Assembly (NCBI RefSeq): GCF_010206195.1
Contig: NZ_VIQT01000009.1
Location: 349,747-413,746, forward strand
Source: Anaerotruncus colihominis
GTDB lineage: Bacteria > Bacillota > Clostridia > Oscillospirales > Ruminococcaceae
Reading direction: 5' to 3'
Length of the DNA stretch: 64,000 nucleotides
In this document: in pieces, positions 34,505 to 44,120 of the stretch
Position numbering within the stretch: position 1 is the first letter of the stretch
Layout of the letters: every line of letters starts with the position of its first letter
Translations under genes and position numbers: made by a program
Notes under the pieces: generated by a model
The model's input: the letters and a program-made list of their open reading frames with translations, nothing else
Told to the model about the DNA's origin: nothing
Database searches by the model: none

Positions 34505-34613
34505 CAAAATCCCTCCAGCGGGCAGCTGCACACAGCAACCCACTGATTATTTTAACACGCTCACTCTCAAATGTCACCCGGAAAATCACACCGGAGCACA
34601 GCGTTTTTTAGAA

Positions 34614-34769
34614 CCTGTATTCACAGCTGGAATATACTGGGCAGGCGAGGAGTTTTGTACCCGATCAAGGCGAACTTTTGCAGGCGGGCTGTCGCCTGGC
34701 AAGAAAATTTAACACGGAGCGGGGACAAAAGACCCGCCTGGACAGCACTTGGCGACTGTGAATACAGGT
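34614..34769. repeat. MITE-like element with perfect 14-bp terminal inverted repeats
   Basis: ACCTGTATTCACAG (34614-34627) and its reverse complement (34756-34769) bound a 156-bp noncoding stretch with internal CAAGGC, GCAGG and TTTAACAC blocks like those in the element at 1573-1738. The right end lies 2 bases past the trxB stop codon. Confidence 0.65.
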
Positions 34770-34771
34770 CC

Positions 34772-35698
34772 TTAAAGCTGCATGATATAGTTTCCTGCCT
34801 CCGATGCTGCAACCGCGCCGTCGCCTGCGGCTGTCACAATCTGCCGCAGCGACTTCGAACGCGTATCGCCGGCCGCATAAACGCCAGGAATATTTGTGCG
34901 AGTGTCCTCACCCGCTTCAATATATCCAGCTGGGTCAAGCGTAATCTGTCCGCTGAACATACTGTTGTCCGGAACAAGACCAACTGCAACAAAAACGCCC
35001 TGTGCGCTGATTGTCTCCTCCCTGTTCGTTTTGACGCTGCGAATACGTAGCCCGCTGACCATTCCTGTGGATGTGTTGGATTCAACCTCAACCGGGACGG
35101 CGTCGAAATGAATGGTAATATTGTCCCGTTTTTGCAGCGCATCGGTCAGTACCCGCCCAGCACGAAACGCATCACGCCGGTGAACGATATGAACCTGCTC
35201 GCAGAGATTGGCCAAATAAAGCGCATCCTCAACAGCCGTATTGCCGCCGCCAACCACAACCGTTGTTTTGCCCTTATAAAAACCGCCGTCGCATGTCGCG
35301 CAGTAGGACACGCCTTTTCCGGCAAGTTCCTCCTCTCCCGGTATGCCAAGCTTGCGCCGCTTGGCTCCATTGGCTATGATAATGGCTTTGGCCGCATAGG
35401 TTCGGCCGCCTTTTGTTGTAACGTTTTTTTCTTGGCCTTCAAGGGCCACGGATCCGACGCCCTCAAACAATACCTGCGCGCCTTGCTCAACAGCCTGATT
35501 GTACAGATTCATACTCAGGTCGACGCCGCTGATCTTGGTAACAGCCGGGTAGTTTTCTACTTCCGGCGTATTGGCGATCTGGCCACCGCAAACATACTCC
35601 TCCAAAACCAGCGCGTGCAATCCTGCGCGCTGTACATATATAGCTGCTGTCAAACCTGCCGGACCTGCGCCGATGATAATCACATCATATTGTTCCAT
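34772..35698 (-). CDS. trxB: Thioredoxin-disulfide reductase
   Basis: 308 residues, the normal low-molecular-weight form. Reduces thioredoxin with NADPH through FAD. Seen: FAD motif IIGAGPAGLTAAIY, redox-active CATC in SYCATCDGGFYKGK, NADPH motif VVGGGNTAVEDALYLA and the C-terminal GVYAAGDTRSKSLRQIVTAAGDGA. TTGGAGG precedes the ATG. No thioredoxin gene lies nearby. Confidence 0.95.
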   Translation of the reverse strand: MEQYDVIIIGAGPAGLTAAIYVQRAGLHALVLEEYVCGGQIANTPEVENYPAVTKISGVDLSMNLYNQAVEQGAQVLFEGVGSVALEGQEKNVTTKGGRTYAAKAIIIANGAKRRKLGIPGEEELAGKGVSYCATCDGGFYKGKTTVVVGGGNTAVEDALYLANLCEQVHIVHRRDAFRAGRVLTDALQKRDNITIHFDAVPVEVESNTSTGMVSGLRIRSVKTNREETISAQGVFVAVGLVPDNSMFSGQITLDPAGYIEAGEDTRTNIPGVYAAGDTRSKSLRQIVTAAGDGAVAASEAGNYIMQL

Positions 35699-35853
35699 AT
35701 TGCGCCTCCAATGTATACAAAAACAGTGTTTTTATTATTTTACCTTATTTTATAAAAATATGCAACCCCAACCTGTTTTCTACACAACTTTGACGGAATT
35801 GGGCTGAAATCCGTCATTACAGTTTGTCTCAAGTAGATTTTACCGAACAGGGA

Positions 35854-35985
35854 TGGTATAATATGCGCAGTGCAAACGGCTTTGTCATTTGTAGCCGCCG
35901 TCTGGCGGCGCCCGCTGCAAAGCAGCGGACGGTTATTATACACCTTACCTTATGGCCAGGGCGATTATACCATGTCGTTTCTAAG
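35854..35985 (+). repeat. Solo composite copy of the TATAAT repeat family
   Basis: Starts ATGGTATAATATGCGCAG, continues into a GC-rich hairpin region (CCGCCGTCTGGCGGC) and ends with fragments of the 109-bp unit (GGTTATTATAC, TATGGCCAGGGCGATTATACC). TATAAT is at 35857-35862 within an extended -10. It lies about 215 bases before tyrA and reads toward it. The rest of the 35699-36077 gap shows nothing else. Confidence 0.8.
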
Positions 35986-36077
35986 TAACATATATCTTTT
36001 AAATGATCACTTGTGACATCATCAATCGGCATAGCCCTGCATCTTTTGGCAACGGCTTGCCTCTGGAGGAAATCCAA

Positions 36078-36941
36078 ATGGAAAAAATTCATCTCGACGG
36101 TATCTCCTGTGTCGGCGTCGCAGGGCTTGGCCTGATCGGCGGCTCGATGGCACGGGCGCTTAAAACGTATACGGAATGCACTGTCTGCGGCTGTGATACC
36201 GACCCTGCGGCAACCAACGCCGCGTTGGAGCAGGGCGCAGCCGACCGCTGCGCAGAGGATGCTTCTGTCTTTTCAGATTCCGACGTTGTATTTGTTGCAC
36301 TCTATCCACAGCAGGCGATCGATTTTGTCCAAAAAAACGTTACATATTTCAAACCGGGTTGTATCATTGCTGATCTGTGCGGCGTCAAACGTCGTACTGT
36401 CCACGCGCTTTCCGGCTTCTGCGCTGCGCATGGGCTTGTGTTTATCGGCGGCCATCCGATGGCCGGCAAGGAAACCTGGGGATTTTCCGGCTCAGACGCG
36501 GATCTTTTCCGCGGTGCGAGCATGATCCTGACGCCGGACGCGCATACGCCTGCTGACGCGCGTCTGTGCTTGGAATGCCTGTTTCACGCCGTCGGTTTTG
36601 CGCGCGTCACCATTACAACGCCTGAGGCGCACGACAGTATGATTGCCTTTACGTCGCAGTTGGCGCACGTTGTCTCAAGCGCCTATATCAAAAGCCCGCG
36701 GGCACAGATGCACAGCGGCTTTTCGGCGGGTAGCTATAAGGATTTGACACGCGTCGCCAAGCTCAACCCGCGTATGTGGACGGAACTGTTTTTGGACAAC
36801 GCAGACGACCTATGCTGTGAAATTGACACCATCATCAGCCATTTGCAGGAATTTAAAACCGCTGTCGCCGCACATGACGGCGAGACGCTTTATCGCCTGC
36901 TTGACGAGGGGCGGGCTATTAAGGAGGCGCTTGATCGATGA
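36078..36941 (+). CDS. tyrA: Prephenate dehydrogenase
   Basis: 287 residues. Oxidatively decarboxylates prephenate to 4-hydroxyphenylpyruvate for tyrosine. Seen: NAD-binding motif GVAGLGLIGGSMARAL, IADLCGVKRRTVHAL, GGHPMAGKETWGF and the helical C-terminal half with IAFTSQLAHVVSSAY. Start at 36078 chosen for the GGAGG ten bases upstream; earlier in-frame Met codons lack one. The last 4 bases overlap aroB, opening a four-gene shikimate/tyrosine unit. Confidence 0.92.
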   Translation: MEKIHLDGISCVGVAGLGLIGGSMARALKTYTECTVCGCDTDPAATNAALEQGAADRCAEDASVFSDSDVVFVALYPQQAIDFVQKNVTYFKPGCIIADLCGVKRRTVHALSGFCAAHGLVFIGGHPMAGKETWGFSGSDADLFRGASMILTPDAHTPADARLCLECLFHAVGFARVTITTPEAHDSMIAFTSQLAHVVSSAYIKSPRAQMHSGFSAGSYKDLTRVAKLNPRMWTELFLDNADDLCCEIDTIISHLQEFKTAVAAHDGETLYRLLDEGRAIKEALDR

Positions 36942-38032
36942 AAACAATTTCCGTCAACACCGGGCATCCTTATCAAATTCATATCGGCCGCGGCCTGCTT
37001 GACTGCATACCAAAGCTGCTGTCCCCCGTCTGCGGCGCGCGCAGGCCAAAGTTGGCCGTCATCACCGACGACCGTGTTGATTCACTCACCTTTCCCGACG
37101 GCCGTCAACCAATGCAGACATTTCTGACGGCGTTTGAGGAGGCGGGCTACTCCGTCTGCAAATTTGTCTTTCCAAACGGTGAGGCGTCCAAAACGCTTGA
37201 TACGGTACGGCAGGCTTACGCGTTTTTTTCCGAGCATGAAATTACACGCACCGATATGGTCATCGCGTTTGGCGGCGGCGTAGTCGGGGATCTGGCTGGT
37301 TTCGCGGCCGCAAGCTGGCTGCGCGGCATCGACTTTATTCAGATTCCAACAACCCTGCTCGCAATGGTCGATTCATCCGTCGGAGGCAAAACCGGAGTTG
37401 ATATTCCGCAGGGAAAAAATCTTGTGGGGGCATTCTGGCAGCCGTCGCTGGTCGTCTGCGACATGGATATGCTTTCCCTGCTGCCGGATGATACCTTTGC
37501 GGACGGCATGGCCGAGGTCATTAAATATGGCGCTGTTTTTGATCAAGAACTGTTTGAACAGCTCAAGCGCGGCAAGGAGGCGCTGACCGGTCCCAGCGCG
37601 CTTGAAGGGATCATTGCGCGCTGCGTCGATCTCAAGCGCCGGGTCGTTGAGGATGACGAGCGCGACAAAGGCAGCCGGCAGCTGCTTAATTTTGGGCATA
37701 CGTTCGGACACGCCATCGAAAAGCAATCCAATTTCACAATCACACATGGGAACGGCGTCGCCATCGGCATGGTAATGATGGCGCGCGCCTGCGAGCGCGC
37801 CGGGCTTGCGCCCGCCCAAACGGCTGCGCGCATGGAAGCCTGCTGCCGCGCGCATGGTCTGCCGGTCGAAACAGATATCCCGCTTGAGACGCTCTGTAAG
37901 CACGCAATGGGCGACAAAAAGCGTGCGGGAAACGACATCACGCTCATCATACTGCGCTCTATCGGACAGGCCGCGCTGTACCCGGTAGCGGCGGAACACC
38001 TTCTTGCCTTTATGGAGGGAAACAGCAAATGA
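36938..38032 (+). CDS. aroB: 3-Dehydroquinate synthase
   Basis: 364 residues. Second step of the shikimate pathway (DAHP to 3-dehydroquinate), NAD- and metal-dependent. Seen: AFGGGVVGDLAGFAAASWLRG, PTTLLAMVDSSVGGKTGVD, the metal ligands in MAEVIKYG and LLNFGHTFGHAIE. Overlaps tyrA by 4 and aroA by 4 bases. Confidence 0.95.
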   Translation: MKTISVNTGHPYQIHIGRGLLDCIPKLLSPVCGARRPKLAVITDDRVDSLTFPDGRQPMQTFLTAFEEAGYSVCKFVFPNGEASKTLDTVRQAYAFFSEHEITRTDMVIAFGGGVVGDLAGFAAASWLRGIDFIQIPTTLLAMVDSSVGGKTGVDIPQGKNLVGAFWQPSLVVCDMDMLSLLPDDTFADGMAEVIKYGAVFDQELFEQLKRGKEALTGPSALEGIIARCVDLKRRVVEDDERDKGSRQLLNFGHTFGHAIEKQSNFTITHGNGVAIGMVMMARACERAGLAPAQTAARMEACCRAHGLPVETDIPLETLCKHAMGDKKRAGNDITLIILRSIGQAALYPVAAEHLLAFMEGNSK

Positions 38033-39279
38033 GCGATGTACGTATCATTCCCCGCGCGCCGTGCGGCGAGCTTGCAGCGCCGCCGTCCAAGTCGGCGGCG
38101 CATCGCGCGCTGATCTGCGCGGCGCTCTCAGCAATGCCCTGCCAGGTATCCCCGGTCGCCGCCTCGTCCGATATGCGGGCAACGCTCCGTGTGCTCCAGG
38201 CGATGGGCGTAAACTGGACGCAGGAGGCAGATACGGTTATCTTTGAAGGCGCATCCTGGCAGGCCCGTGAACCGTTTGACTGTCTCGAAAGTGGTTCGAC
38301 GCTGCGCTTCCTGCTCCCTGTCGCGGCGGCGCTCGGGCTGCCGGCCGCATTCACCGGCGGCGGACGGCTGCCTGAACGGCCGCTCGGCGCGCTTATGGAG
38401 CAGATGCAGTCGCATGGCGTCGGGTTCTCCGCCAGCCGGCTGCCGTTTACCATCAGCGGCCGGCTGCAATCCGGCCGCTATACGCTGCCAGGCAATGTCA
38501 GTTCCCAGTTTATCAGCGGACTTTTATTCGCACTTCCGCTTGTGGAAGGAGACAGCGAAATCGTACTGACATCTCCGCTGCAATCGGCTGGTTATGTCGA
38601 TATGACGCTCGAGGCGCTTGTACAGTCCGGCATCCGGGTCGCGTGCACCGAATCCGGCTGGCAGATTCCTGGCGGGCAGGCGTACCGCAGCGGCGAACGG
38701 ACGGTCGAAGCCGACTGGTCCAACGCCGCATTCTGGCTCTGTGCTGGCGCGATCGGCGGTGCGGTGCGGCTGACCGGCCTGCGTGACGGCTCTGCGCAGG
38801 GCGACCGCGCTGTTGTTGATCTGATCGGGCAGTTCGGCGCGCCAATCATCCGTGATGAGCACGCTGTTTGCTGTACGCACGCGCCTCTGCACAGTATCCG
38901 CATCGATGCCGGCCCGATTCCTGACCTTGTACCGATCCTGGCTGTCACAGCGGCGTTCGCGCAGGGCGATACGGAGATTTACAATGCCGGACGGCTGCGC
39001 ATCAAGGAAAGCGACCGTCTCTCGACGGTTGTTGCGCTTCTGCGGGATCTCGGCGGTTCTGTTGACGAATATATGGACCGGCTGACAATTCACGGTGGCG
39101 GTCTGCGCGGCGGCACAGTGGACGGAGCAAACGACCACCGGATTGTTATGAGCGCGGCGATAGCGGGGATGTTCTGTCGGGAGTCTGTTCTTATCCGGGG
39201 CGCTCAAGCTGTACACAAATCATACCCTGATTTCTTTAAGGATTTTAAAAAACTTGGAGGGCTTTGTGATGTCATCTAG
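38029..39279 (+). CDS. aroA: 3-Phosphoshikimate 1-carboxyvinyltransferase (EPSP synthase)
   Basis: 416 residues. Joins phosphoshikimate with PEP. Seen: PPSKSAAHRALICAAL, the substrate loop ESGSTLRFLLPVAA, GNVSSQFISGLLFALP, RIKESDRLSTV and DHRIVMSAAIA. Its end overlaps aroC by 11 bases. Third gene in the tyrA-aroB-aroA-aroC unit. Confidence 0.95.
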   Translation: MSDVRIIPRAPCGELAAPPSKSAAHRALICAALSAMPCQVSPVAASSDMRATLRVLQAMGVNWTQEADTVIFEGASWQAREPFDCLESGSTLRFLLPVAAALGLPAAFTGGGRLPERPLGALMEQMQSHGVGFSASRLPFTISGRLQSGRYTLPGNVSSQFISGLLFALPLVEGDSEIVLTSPLQSAGYVDMTLEALVQSGIRVACTESGWQIPGGQAYRSGERTVEADWSNAAFWLCAGAIGGAVRLTGLRDGSAQGDRAVVDLIGQFGAPIIRDEHAVCCTHAPLHSIRIDAGPIPDLVPILAVTAAFAQGDTEIYNAGRLRIKESDRLSTVVALLRDLGGSVDEYMDRLTIHGGGLRGGTVDGANDHRIVMSAAIAGMFCRESVLIRGAQAVHKSYPDFFKDFKKLGGLCDVI

Positions 39280-40393
39280 TTGGGGCAACTGTTTTAAAAT
39301 ATCGATCTTTGGCGAAAGTCACGGTCCGCGCATCGGCGTGGTGATCGACGGGCTGCCCGCCGGGTTGGCGATCGACCGCGATGCGCTCTCAGCATTTATG
39401 CTGCGGCGTGCGCCCGGACGCAGCAAGGCGTCTACCCCGCGCCGTGAAAGCGACGAACCTGAATTTCTTTCCGGTTACTACAAGGGTGTGACAACCGGCT
39501 CACCCTTGGCTGCCGCCATCCGTAACAGCGACACCCATTCGTCCGATTACGCTGAATTTTCCAGTGTCGCACGTCCCGGCCATGCAGACTACACAGGTTT
39601 TCTTCGCTATAAGGGCTATAATGACATCCGTGGCGGCGGCCATTTTTCTGGTCGCCTGACCGCGCCGCTTGTATTTGCTGGCGGTATTGCAAAACAATTG
39701 TTGGAGCGCGAGGGCATTTTTATCGGCGCACATCTGGCGCGTGCTGCTGGTATCTCCGATGTGCCATATGATCCCGTTTATCTCAGTGAAGAATCGCTGC
39801 GCCGGGCTGGTCTGCGTGATTTCCCGACAAACGATGAAGCCGCCGGCATTATGATGCAGGACGCAATTGAAGAAGCGCGCAAGGCACTCGATTCCGCCGG
39901 CGGTATTGTGGAATGTGGTATGACAGGATTTCCAGCGGGTATCGGTTCCCCCATGTTTGATGGACTTGAAAACCGCATGGCGTCCTTGTTGTTCGGTATC
40001 CCGGCAGTCAAAGGCGTTGAATTCGGCGACGGCTTCGCGGCGGCCGACCTGCGCGGTTCGCAGCACAACGACGCGTTTGCTGTTCGCGGCGGCGCCATCA
40101 TGACGCAAACAAACCATGCCGGTGGAATCCTTGGAGGCATCTCCTCCGGTATGCCTATCATCGTACGCGTGGCTTTCAAGCCAACCGCTTCGATCGCTCA
40201 AACGCAGCAGTCTGTCGATTTTATCAAGCATACACAGGGCATCCTCAATATCCGGGGACGGCACGACCCCTGCGTCGCTGTACGTGCGGTTCCGGTGGTA
40301 GAGGCTGCCGTCGCCATCGCGGCAGCCGACGCGCTGTTGGAAGCCCGCGGCTATGAGGGCCTTCAGAGGCCCCAGGGACCAAAGGAGGCGTGA
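39269..40393 (+). CDS. aroC: Chorismate synthase
   Basis: 374 residues. Last shikimate step, FMN-dependent. Seen: GESHGPRIGVVIDGLPAG, RRAPGRSKASTPRRE, RPGHADYTGFLRY, GGGHFSGRLTAPLVFAG and RHDPCVAVRAVPVVEA. Start at 39269 with TTGGAGG upstream, overlapping aroA by 11 bases. Followed after 3 bases by a GNAT gene. Confidence 0.95.
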   Translation: MSSSWGNCFKISIFGESHGPRIGVVIDGLPAGLAIDRDALSAFMLRRAPGRSKASTPRRESDEPEFLSGYYKGVTTGSPLAAAIRNSDTHSSDYAEFSSVARPGHADYTGFLRYKGYNDIRGGGHFSGRLTAPLVFAGGIAKQLLEREGIFIGAHLARAAGISDVPYDPVYLSEESLRRAGLRDFPTNDEAAGIMMQDAIEEARKALDSAGGIVECGMTGFPAGIGSPMFDGLENRMASLLFGIPAVKGVEFGDGFAAADLRGSQHNDAFAVRGGAIMTQTNHAGGILGGISSGMPIIVRVAFKPTASIAQTQQSVDFIKHTQGILNIRGRHDPCVAVRAVPVVEAAVAIAAADALLEARGYEGLQRPQGPKEA

Positions 40394-40396
40394 GAA

Positions 40397-40882
40397 TTGC
40401 AGAAAACCGTATCCTTTCGATCCGCACAGGAGCAGGATATCCCGCTGATCCTGTCTTTTATACGGCAGCTCGCCGAGTACGAGCGTATGCTTGACGAGGT
40501 TGTCGCGACAGAGGAGCTGCTTTTGGAATGGCTCTTTGAGCAAAAAAAAGCGGAGGTTCTCTTTGTGGTTGACGGTGGACAGGAGGTGGGCTTCGCCCTG
40601 TTCTTCCACAATTTCTCAACGTTTCTCGGGCGCGCTGGCGTCTATCTGGAGGATTTGTTTGTCCTGCCGGAATATCGCGGTCATGGATATGGAAAGGCCC
40701 TTCTTAAACAATTGGCTCGCATCGCCATTGAACGCGGCTGCGGCCGCCTGGAATGGTCGTGTCTTAATTGGAATCGTCCAAGCATCGATTTTTACTGTTC
40801 GCTCGGTGCACACCCCATGGACGAGTGGACTGTTTATCGCATTGCCGGTGATACGCTCACAGAGCTTGCCCGCGATGCCTGA
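40397..40882 (+). CDS. GNAT-family N-acetyltransferase
   Basis: 161 residues. Acetyl-CoA binding motif A is clear: FVLPEYRGHGYGKALLKQLA (V-x-P-E-x-R-G-x-G). Closest in layout to small diamine/thialysine acetyltransferases (ENWNRPSIDFY-type C-terminus), so an amine substrate is inferred. TTG start with AAGGAGG upstream. Last gene of the aro unit; ends before the terminator at 40897. Confidence 0.85.
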   Translation: MQKTVSFRSAQEQDIPLILSFIRQLAEYERMLDEVVATEELLLEWLFEQKKAEVLFVVDGGQEVGFALFFHNFSTFLGRAGVYLEDLFVLPEYRGHGYGKALLKQLARIAIERGCGRLEWSCLNWNRPSIDFYCSLGAHPMDEWTVYRIAGDTLTELARDA

Positions 40883-40896
40883 CCAAAATCATCGGA

Positions 40897-40936
40897 TATA
40901 AAGAGAGCGGCAGCCTGCGCTGCCGCTCTCTTTATA
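40897..40936. terminator. Bidirectional terminator
   Basis: A perfect 18-bp stem TATAAAGAGAGCGGCAGC with its complement (4-base loop) between the GNAT gene and the convergent ATP-grasp gene. Confidence 0.8.
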
Positions 40937-41941
40937 TTACAATCCTTCAATCGCTTTATCAAAGCGAGGTGCAAGCCCAATCCGATCCGGGCCCAAGTGG
41001 ACCTGAAACTGATAAATATCATGTCCCGGGAAATGATTGGCCTCAATGATGACCGGTCCTTTTTCCGTCACCGCGACATCCCATCCGATATACCCAAGCT
41101 CAGGCACGGTAATCGCCGCGCGCTTGACCAACGCCACTGATTCCTGATAAAAGGGAATTTTCACACCGACAAGCGGAACATCCGTCATCGGATGGCGGTC
41201 GTAAGCCTTTCCATCCTTATCTGCGCCCGGCGTGCTGATCATACCTGTCTCCATGTCTACAATCACAGCCATGCCGCCGCTGTTAAGATTATCGACGCGT
41301 TTTCCGTTTCCAATCCGCATACTGGAAAAGACAAGATGAACCGTATCATGATTTTTTATGGTAACAAGGCGCAACGTATTAACGGACAATGGATAAACAC
41401 AACTGATATCCGGATGCTGGACGATAAATTCCTCCGCCAAATATTGCCTGCCCTCGCACAGCATATCATATAGCCCGACAATACGCGTCTGTGTCTCAAT
41501 GAATTCGATACCGCGGCCGCATGTGCCATCAAGCGGCTTTACAACAATCTGAGGATGCTTTTCATAAAACGCCTCAAATCCAGCTTCATCCGTTTCACGC
41601 AGATCGATCCACTCACGGCCATGGATCCCCTCGAACCGCTTGAGAAATTCCACCTTGTCCTCAAGAATGTGCCAGTTTTCGCTTGGATTAAGCAGCCGCA
41701 CATAAGCATTGTTTTTTCCGCGCGTAATATAGGTCGCCCGCTGCGCGGCTGTCAGACGGTCAAATTCGAAAACCAGATAATCCATGTACCCCGCCTGATA
41801 ACGGAATCCACATGCAACAATATCTGCCAGCGACGCCAGCGTTCCTTTCCCGGAGCGCACATGCACCTTACGCGCCGTTTCCAGCAGTGCACCGTAATCC
41901 ATTCCGGCGATCCGTTTGAATATATAATTTAAGTTCGGCAT
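40937..41941 (-). CDS. ATP-grasp protein of the sugar-transfer-associated family
   Basis: 334 residues. ATP-grasp features: IVVKPLDGTCGRGIEFI (ATP-binding Lys and glycine loop), YLAEEFIVQHPDIS, TLRLVTIK, GYIGWDVAVTEKGPVIIEAN with metal-binding Glu/Asn. The pattern fits the 'sugar-transfer associated ATP-grasp' family, often near capsule or cell-wall genes; substrate unknown. Its 5' side holds the large 109-bp repeat array, oriented so that its promoter motifs read into this gene. Confidence 0.85.
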   Translation of the reverse strand: MPNLNYIFKRIAGMDYGALLETARKVHVRSGKGTLASLADIVACGFRYQAGYMDYLVFEFDRLTAAQRATYITRGKNNAYVRLLNPSENWHILEDKVEFLKRFEGIHGREWIDLRETDEAGFEAFYEKHPQIVVKPLDGTCGRGIEFIETQTRIVGLYDMLCEGRQYLAEEFIVQHPDISCVYPLSVNTLRLVTIKNHDTVHLVFSSMRIGNGKRVDNLNSGGMAVIVDMETGMISTPGADKDGKAYDRHPMTDVPLVGVKIPFYQESVALVKRAAITVPELGYIGWDVAVTEKGPVIIEANHFPGHDIYQFQVHLGPDRIGLAPRFDKAIEGL

Positions 41942-42159
41942 TGGCCGTCACCGCTCTTTCCGCTGAATGCAATTAATAACTTCATCGGCTGTTTGGGTAA
42001 GATTCAGCAGCGCCGGACCCAATAGCCATAAGATGATATGATACCACTTTTATGAGGATACCACACCTGCAAAGCTACATGGTATCATCGCCTGTCAAAA
42101 GACAGCCGCCGCACGGGCGGCGGACCGTTGGACAAAACCAATATAATATAACCGTAAAT

Positions 42160-42945
42160 CGACTATTATACCATGTCCGCGAAGAGGCATGGTATAATTG
42201 GCCATCGGGGCGGCAGCGGGCCGCGCCCGCGTATCGCCCTGGCCATAAGGCGTATAATAACCGCTCTGCGGTTATTATACCATGTCCGCGAAGAGGCATG
42301 GTATAATTGGCCATTGGGGCGGCAGCGGGCCGCGCCCGCGTATCGCCCTGGCCATAAAACGTATAATAACCGCTCTGCGGTTATTATACCATGTCCACGA
42401 AGCGGCATGGTATAATTGGCCATTGGGGCGGCAGCGGGCCGCGCCCGCGTATCGCCCTGGCCATAAAACGTATAATAACCGCTCTGCGGTTATTATACCA
42501 TGTCCGCGAAGCGGCATGGTATAATTGGCCATTGGGGCGGCAGCGGGCCGCGCCCGCGTATCGCCCTGGCCATAAAACGTATAATAACCGCTCTGCGGTT
42601 ATTATACCATGTCCGCGAAGCGGCATGGTATAATTGGCCATTGGGGCGGCAGCGGGCCGCGCCCGCGTATCGCCCTGGCCATAAAACGTATAATAACCGC
42701 TCTGCGGTTATTATACCATGTCCGCGAAGCGGCATGGTATAATTGGCCATTGGGGCGGCAGCGGGCCGCGCCCGCGTATCGCCCTGGCCATAAAACGTAT
42801 AATAACCGCTCTGCGGTTATTATACCATGTCCGCGAAGCGGCATGGTATAATTGGCCATTGGGGCGGCAGCGGGCCGCGCCCGCGTATCGCCCTGGCCAT
42901 AAAACGTATAATAACCGCTCTGCGGTTATTATACAACGCAATCCG
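42160..42945 (-). repeat. Array of seven 109-bp units with extended -10 motifs
   Basis: Unit starts at 42189, 42298, 42407, 42516, 42625, 42734 and 42843, exactly 109 bp apart; several copies are identical or nearly so. Reverse orientation of the 21-kb array, placing it upstream of the minus-strand ATP-grasp gene. Each unit has TGGTATAAT on both strands. The leading part 42030-42160 has further imperfect hairpins (a GCCGCCGCACGGGCGGCGG stem). No coding sequence; the many overlapping ORFs are repeat translations. Confidence 0.95.
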
Positions 42946-43097
42946 TCAAAATTCAACCTCAAGGGTAATTTATGGATCATTTTACAAATCTCTAAAATGA
43001 ATGCAGTAAAAACAATTTTCCTATACACTACATAATCACCAATACAAAATTCCAAAAATATCTTTGGAAAAATCAAATGAATTGAGGGAATATGATT

Positions 43098-43919
43098 ATG
43101 AAGTATACTGCCAACATTTTAATTGCGCTTGTCGCCGCAGCTGCGTTTACTGCCTGTGGAAATGCTGCCATACAGGCACCTGACACCTCTTCCGCACCGG
43201 TATCCTCCGCCGTTTCTTCCGCCGCTTCTTTGGCGGTCAGTTCTGAAAGTGTGCAGCCGCTTTCAGCGGAAAATCCGCTCGCCGGCGCCGCTTCTATGCC
43301 GGAAAGCAAGATTGCCGTAACAGACGCCGCAATTTATCGGGGTGTGGTGGAGGATTTCGCTGTCAACGACAAAGGTCAGACCGTTTTAATGATGCGACGT
43401 GCGGAAGGGAGCGGCTATGCGCCGCGTATGAATTTTGCTTTAACGGAAAGCACCTCATACAACTTTGACGAAATCTCCATCGCGAATGGGGCATTTTTGG
43501 AAATTTACTATGGCTCCAATGTAACGCAAAACACCTCCGAAACGCCCGTCGAAGCAGAGGCTGTGGCGATCAATGACCTTGGTGTCGAGGACCTTGTCAA
43601 TTATAATGGCACGCTTGTTGAAGTATCCCCGGATCCTGACAAAGACGGGGCCGGCCAGCTTCTGCTCGATCCGATCAATCCAAATGGTATGCAATATGTG
43701 TTCAATTATGACAGCAGTACACAATTTCATCTCGATTTTGACACTCTTAAACCAGGTGATCAGTTAAATGTCCTGCACAGCGCCGCTTCTACACGCAGCC
43801 TGCCGCCGCAGAGCGCCGCGTTTGAGGTCGCTCCCTACACAGCGCCCGAAGCGAACGAGCTTCCCCTGCCGGCTGCGCCCGGCCCGGACGCGGCCGCTAC
43901 AGAAATCGCCACCGCGTAA
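43098..43919 (+). CDS. Lipoprotein of unknown function
   Basis: 273 residues. A signal peptide with lipobox AFTAC, so membrane-anchored through Cys, then a Ser/Ala-rich linker and a mainly beta domain (about 70-235), and an Ala/Pro-rich tail. No recognised domain. Start at 43098 chosen because GAGGGAAT lies 8 bases upstream; ATG at 43092 is too close. Stand-alone gene. Confidence 0.7.
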   Translation: MKYTANILIALVAAAAFTACGNAAIQAPDTSSAPVSSAVSSAASLAVSSESVQPLSAENPLAGAASMPESKIAVTDAAIYRGVVEDFAVNDKGQTVLMMRRAEGSGYAPRMNFALTESTSYNFDEISIANGAFLEIYYGSNVTQNTSETPVEAEAVAINDLGVEDLVNYNGTLVEVSPDPDKDGAGQLLLDPINPNGMQYVFNYDSSTQFHLDFDTLKPGDQLNVLHSAASTRSLPPQSAAFEVAPYTAPEANELPLPAAPGPDAAATEIATA

Positions 43920-44017
43920 TGCTGGCGCCCTTTTAAATCGAACGTTCCTGTATCGTCGTCGCCCGCAGCAATTGCTGCGGGCGGCCTTTCCGCGTTGGAG
44001 GCGTCCTCCCATGCGGA

Positions 44018-44046
44018 TTGACTTTCAGGCTGTCGAATGGTATAAT
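44018..44046 (+). promoter_or_regulatory. SigA-type promoter of the FMN-binding-like lipoprotein gene
   Basis: TTGACT (44018-44023), 17-base spacer, TATAAT (44041-44046) preceded by TGG. Confidence 0.8.
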
Positions 44047-44120
44047 TTTTTGTAATCTTTTGTACACCCCCCAACCGGACGCATCAGAGCGCCCACAATA
44101 CGATCGGAGGTTATTTATAC

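Noticed and set aside
42160-42945. CRISPR array
   Set aside because: Units are contiguous without unique spacers, contain internal palindromes and there are no cas genes nearby.
42052-43076. Similar overlapping ORFs over the 42-kb array, including one of 121 residues
   Set aside because: Same cause: exact 109-bp periodic noncoding repeat.
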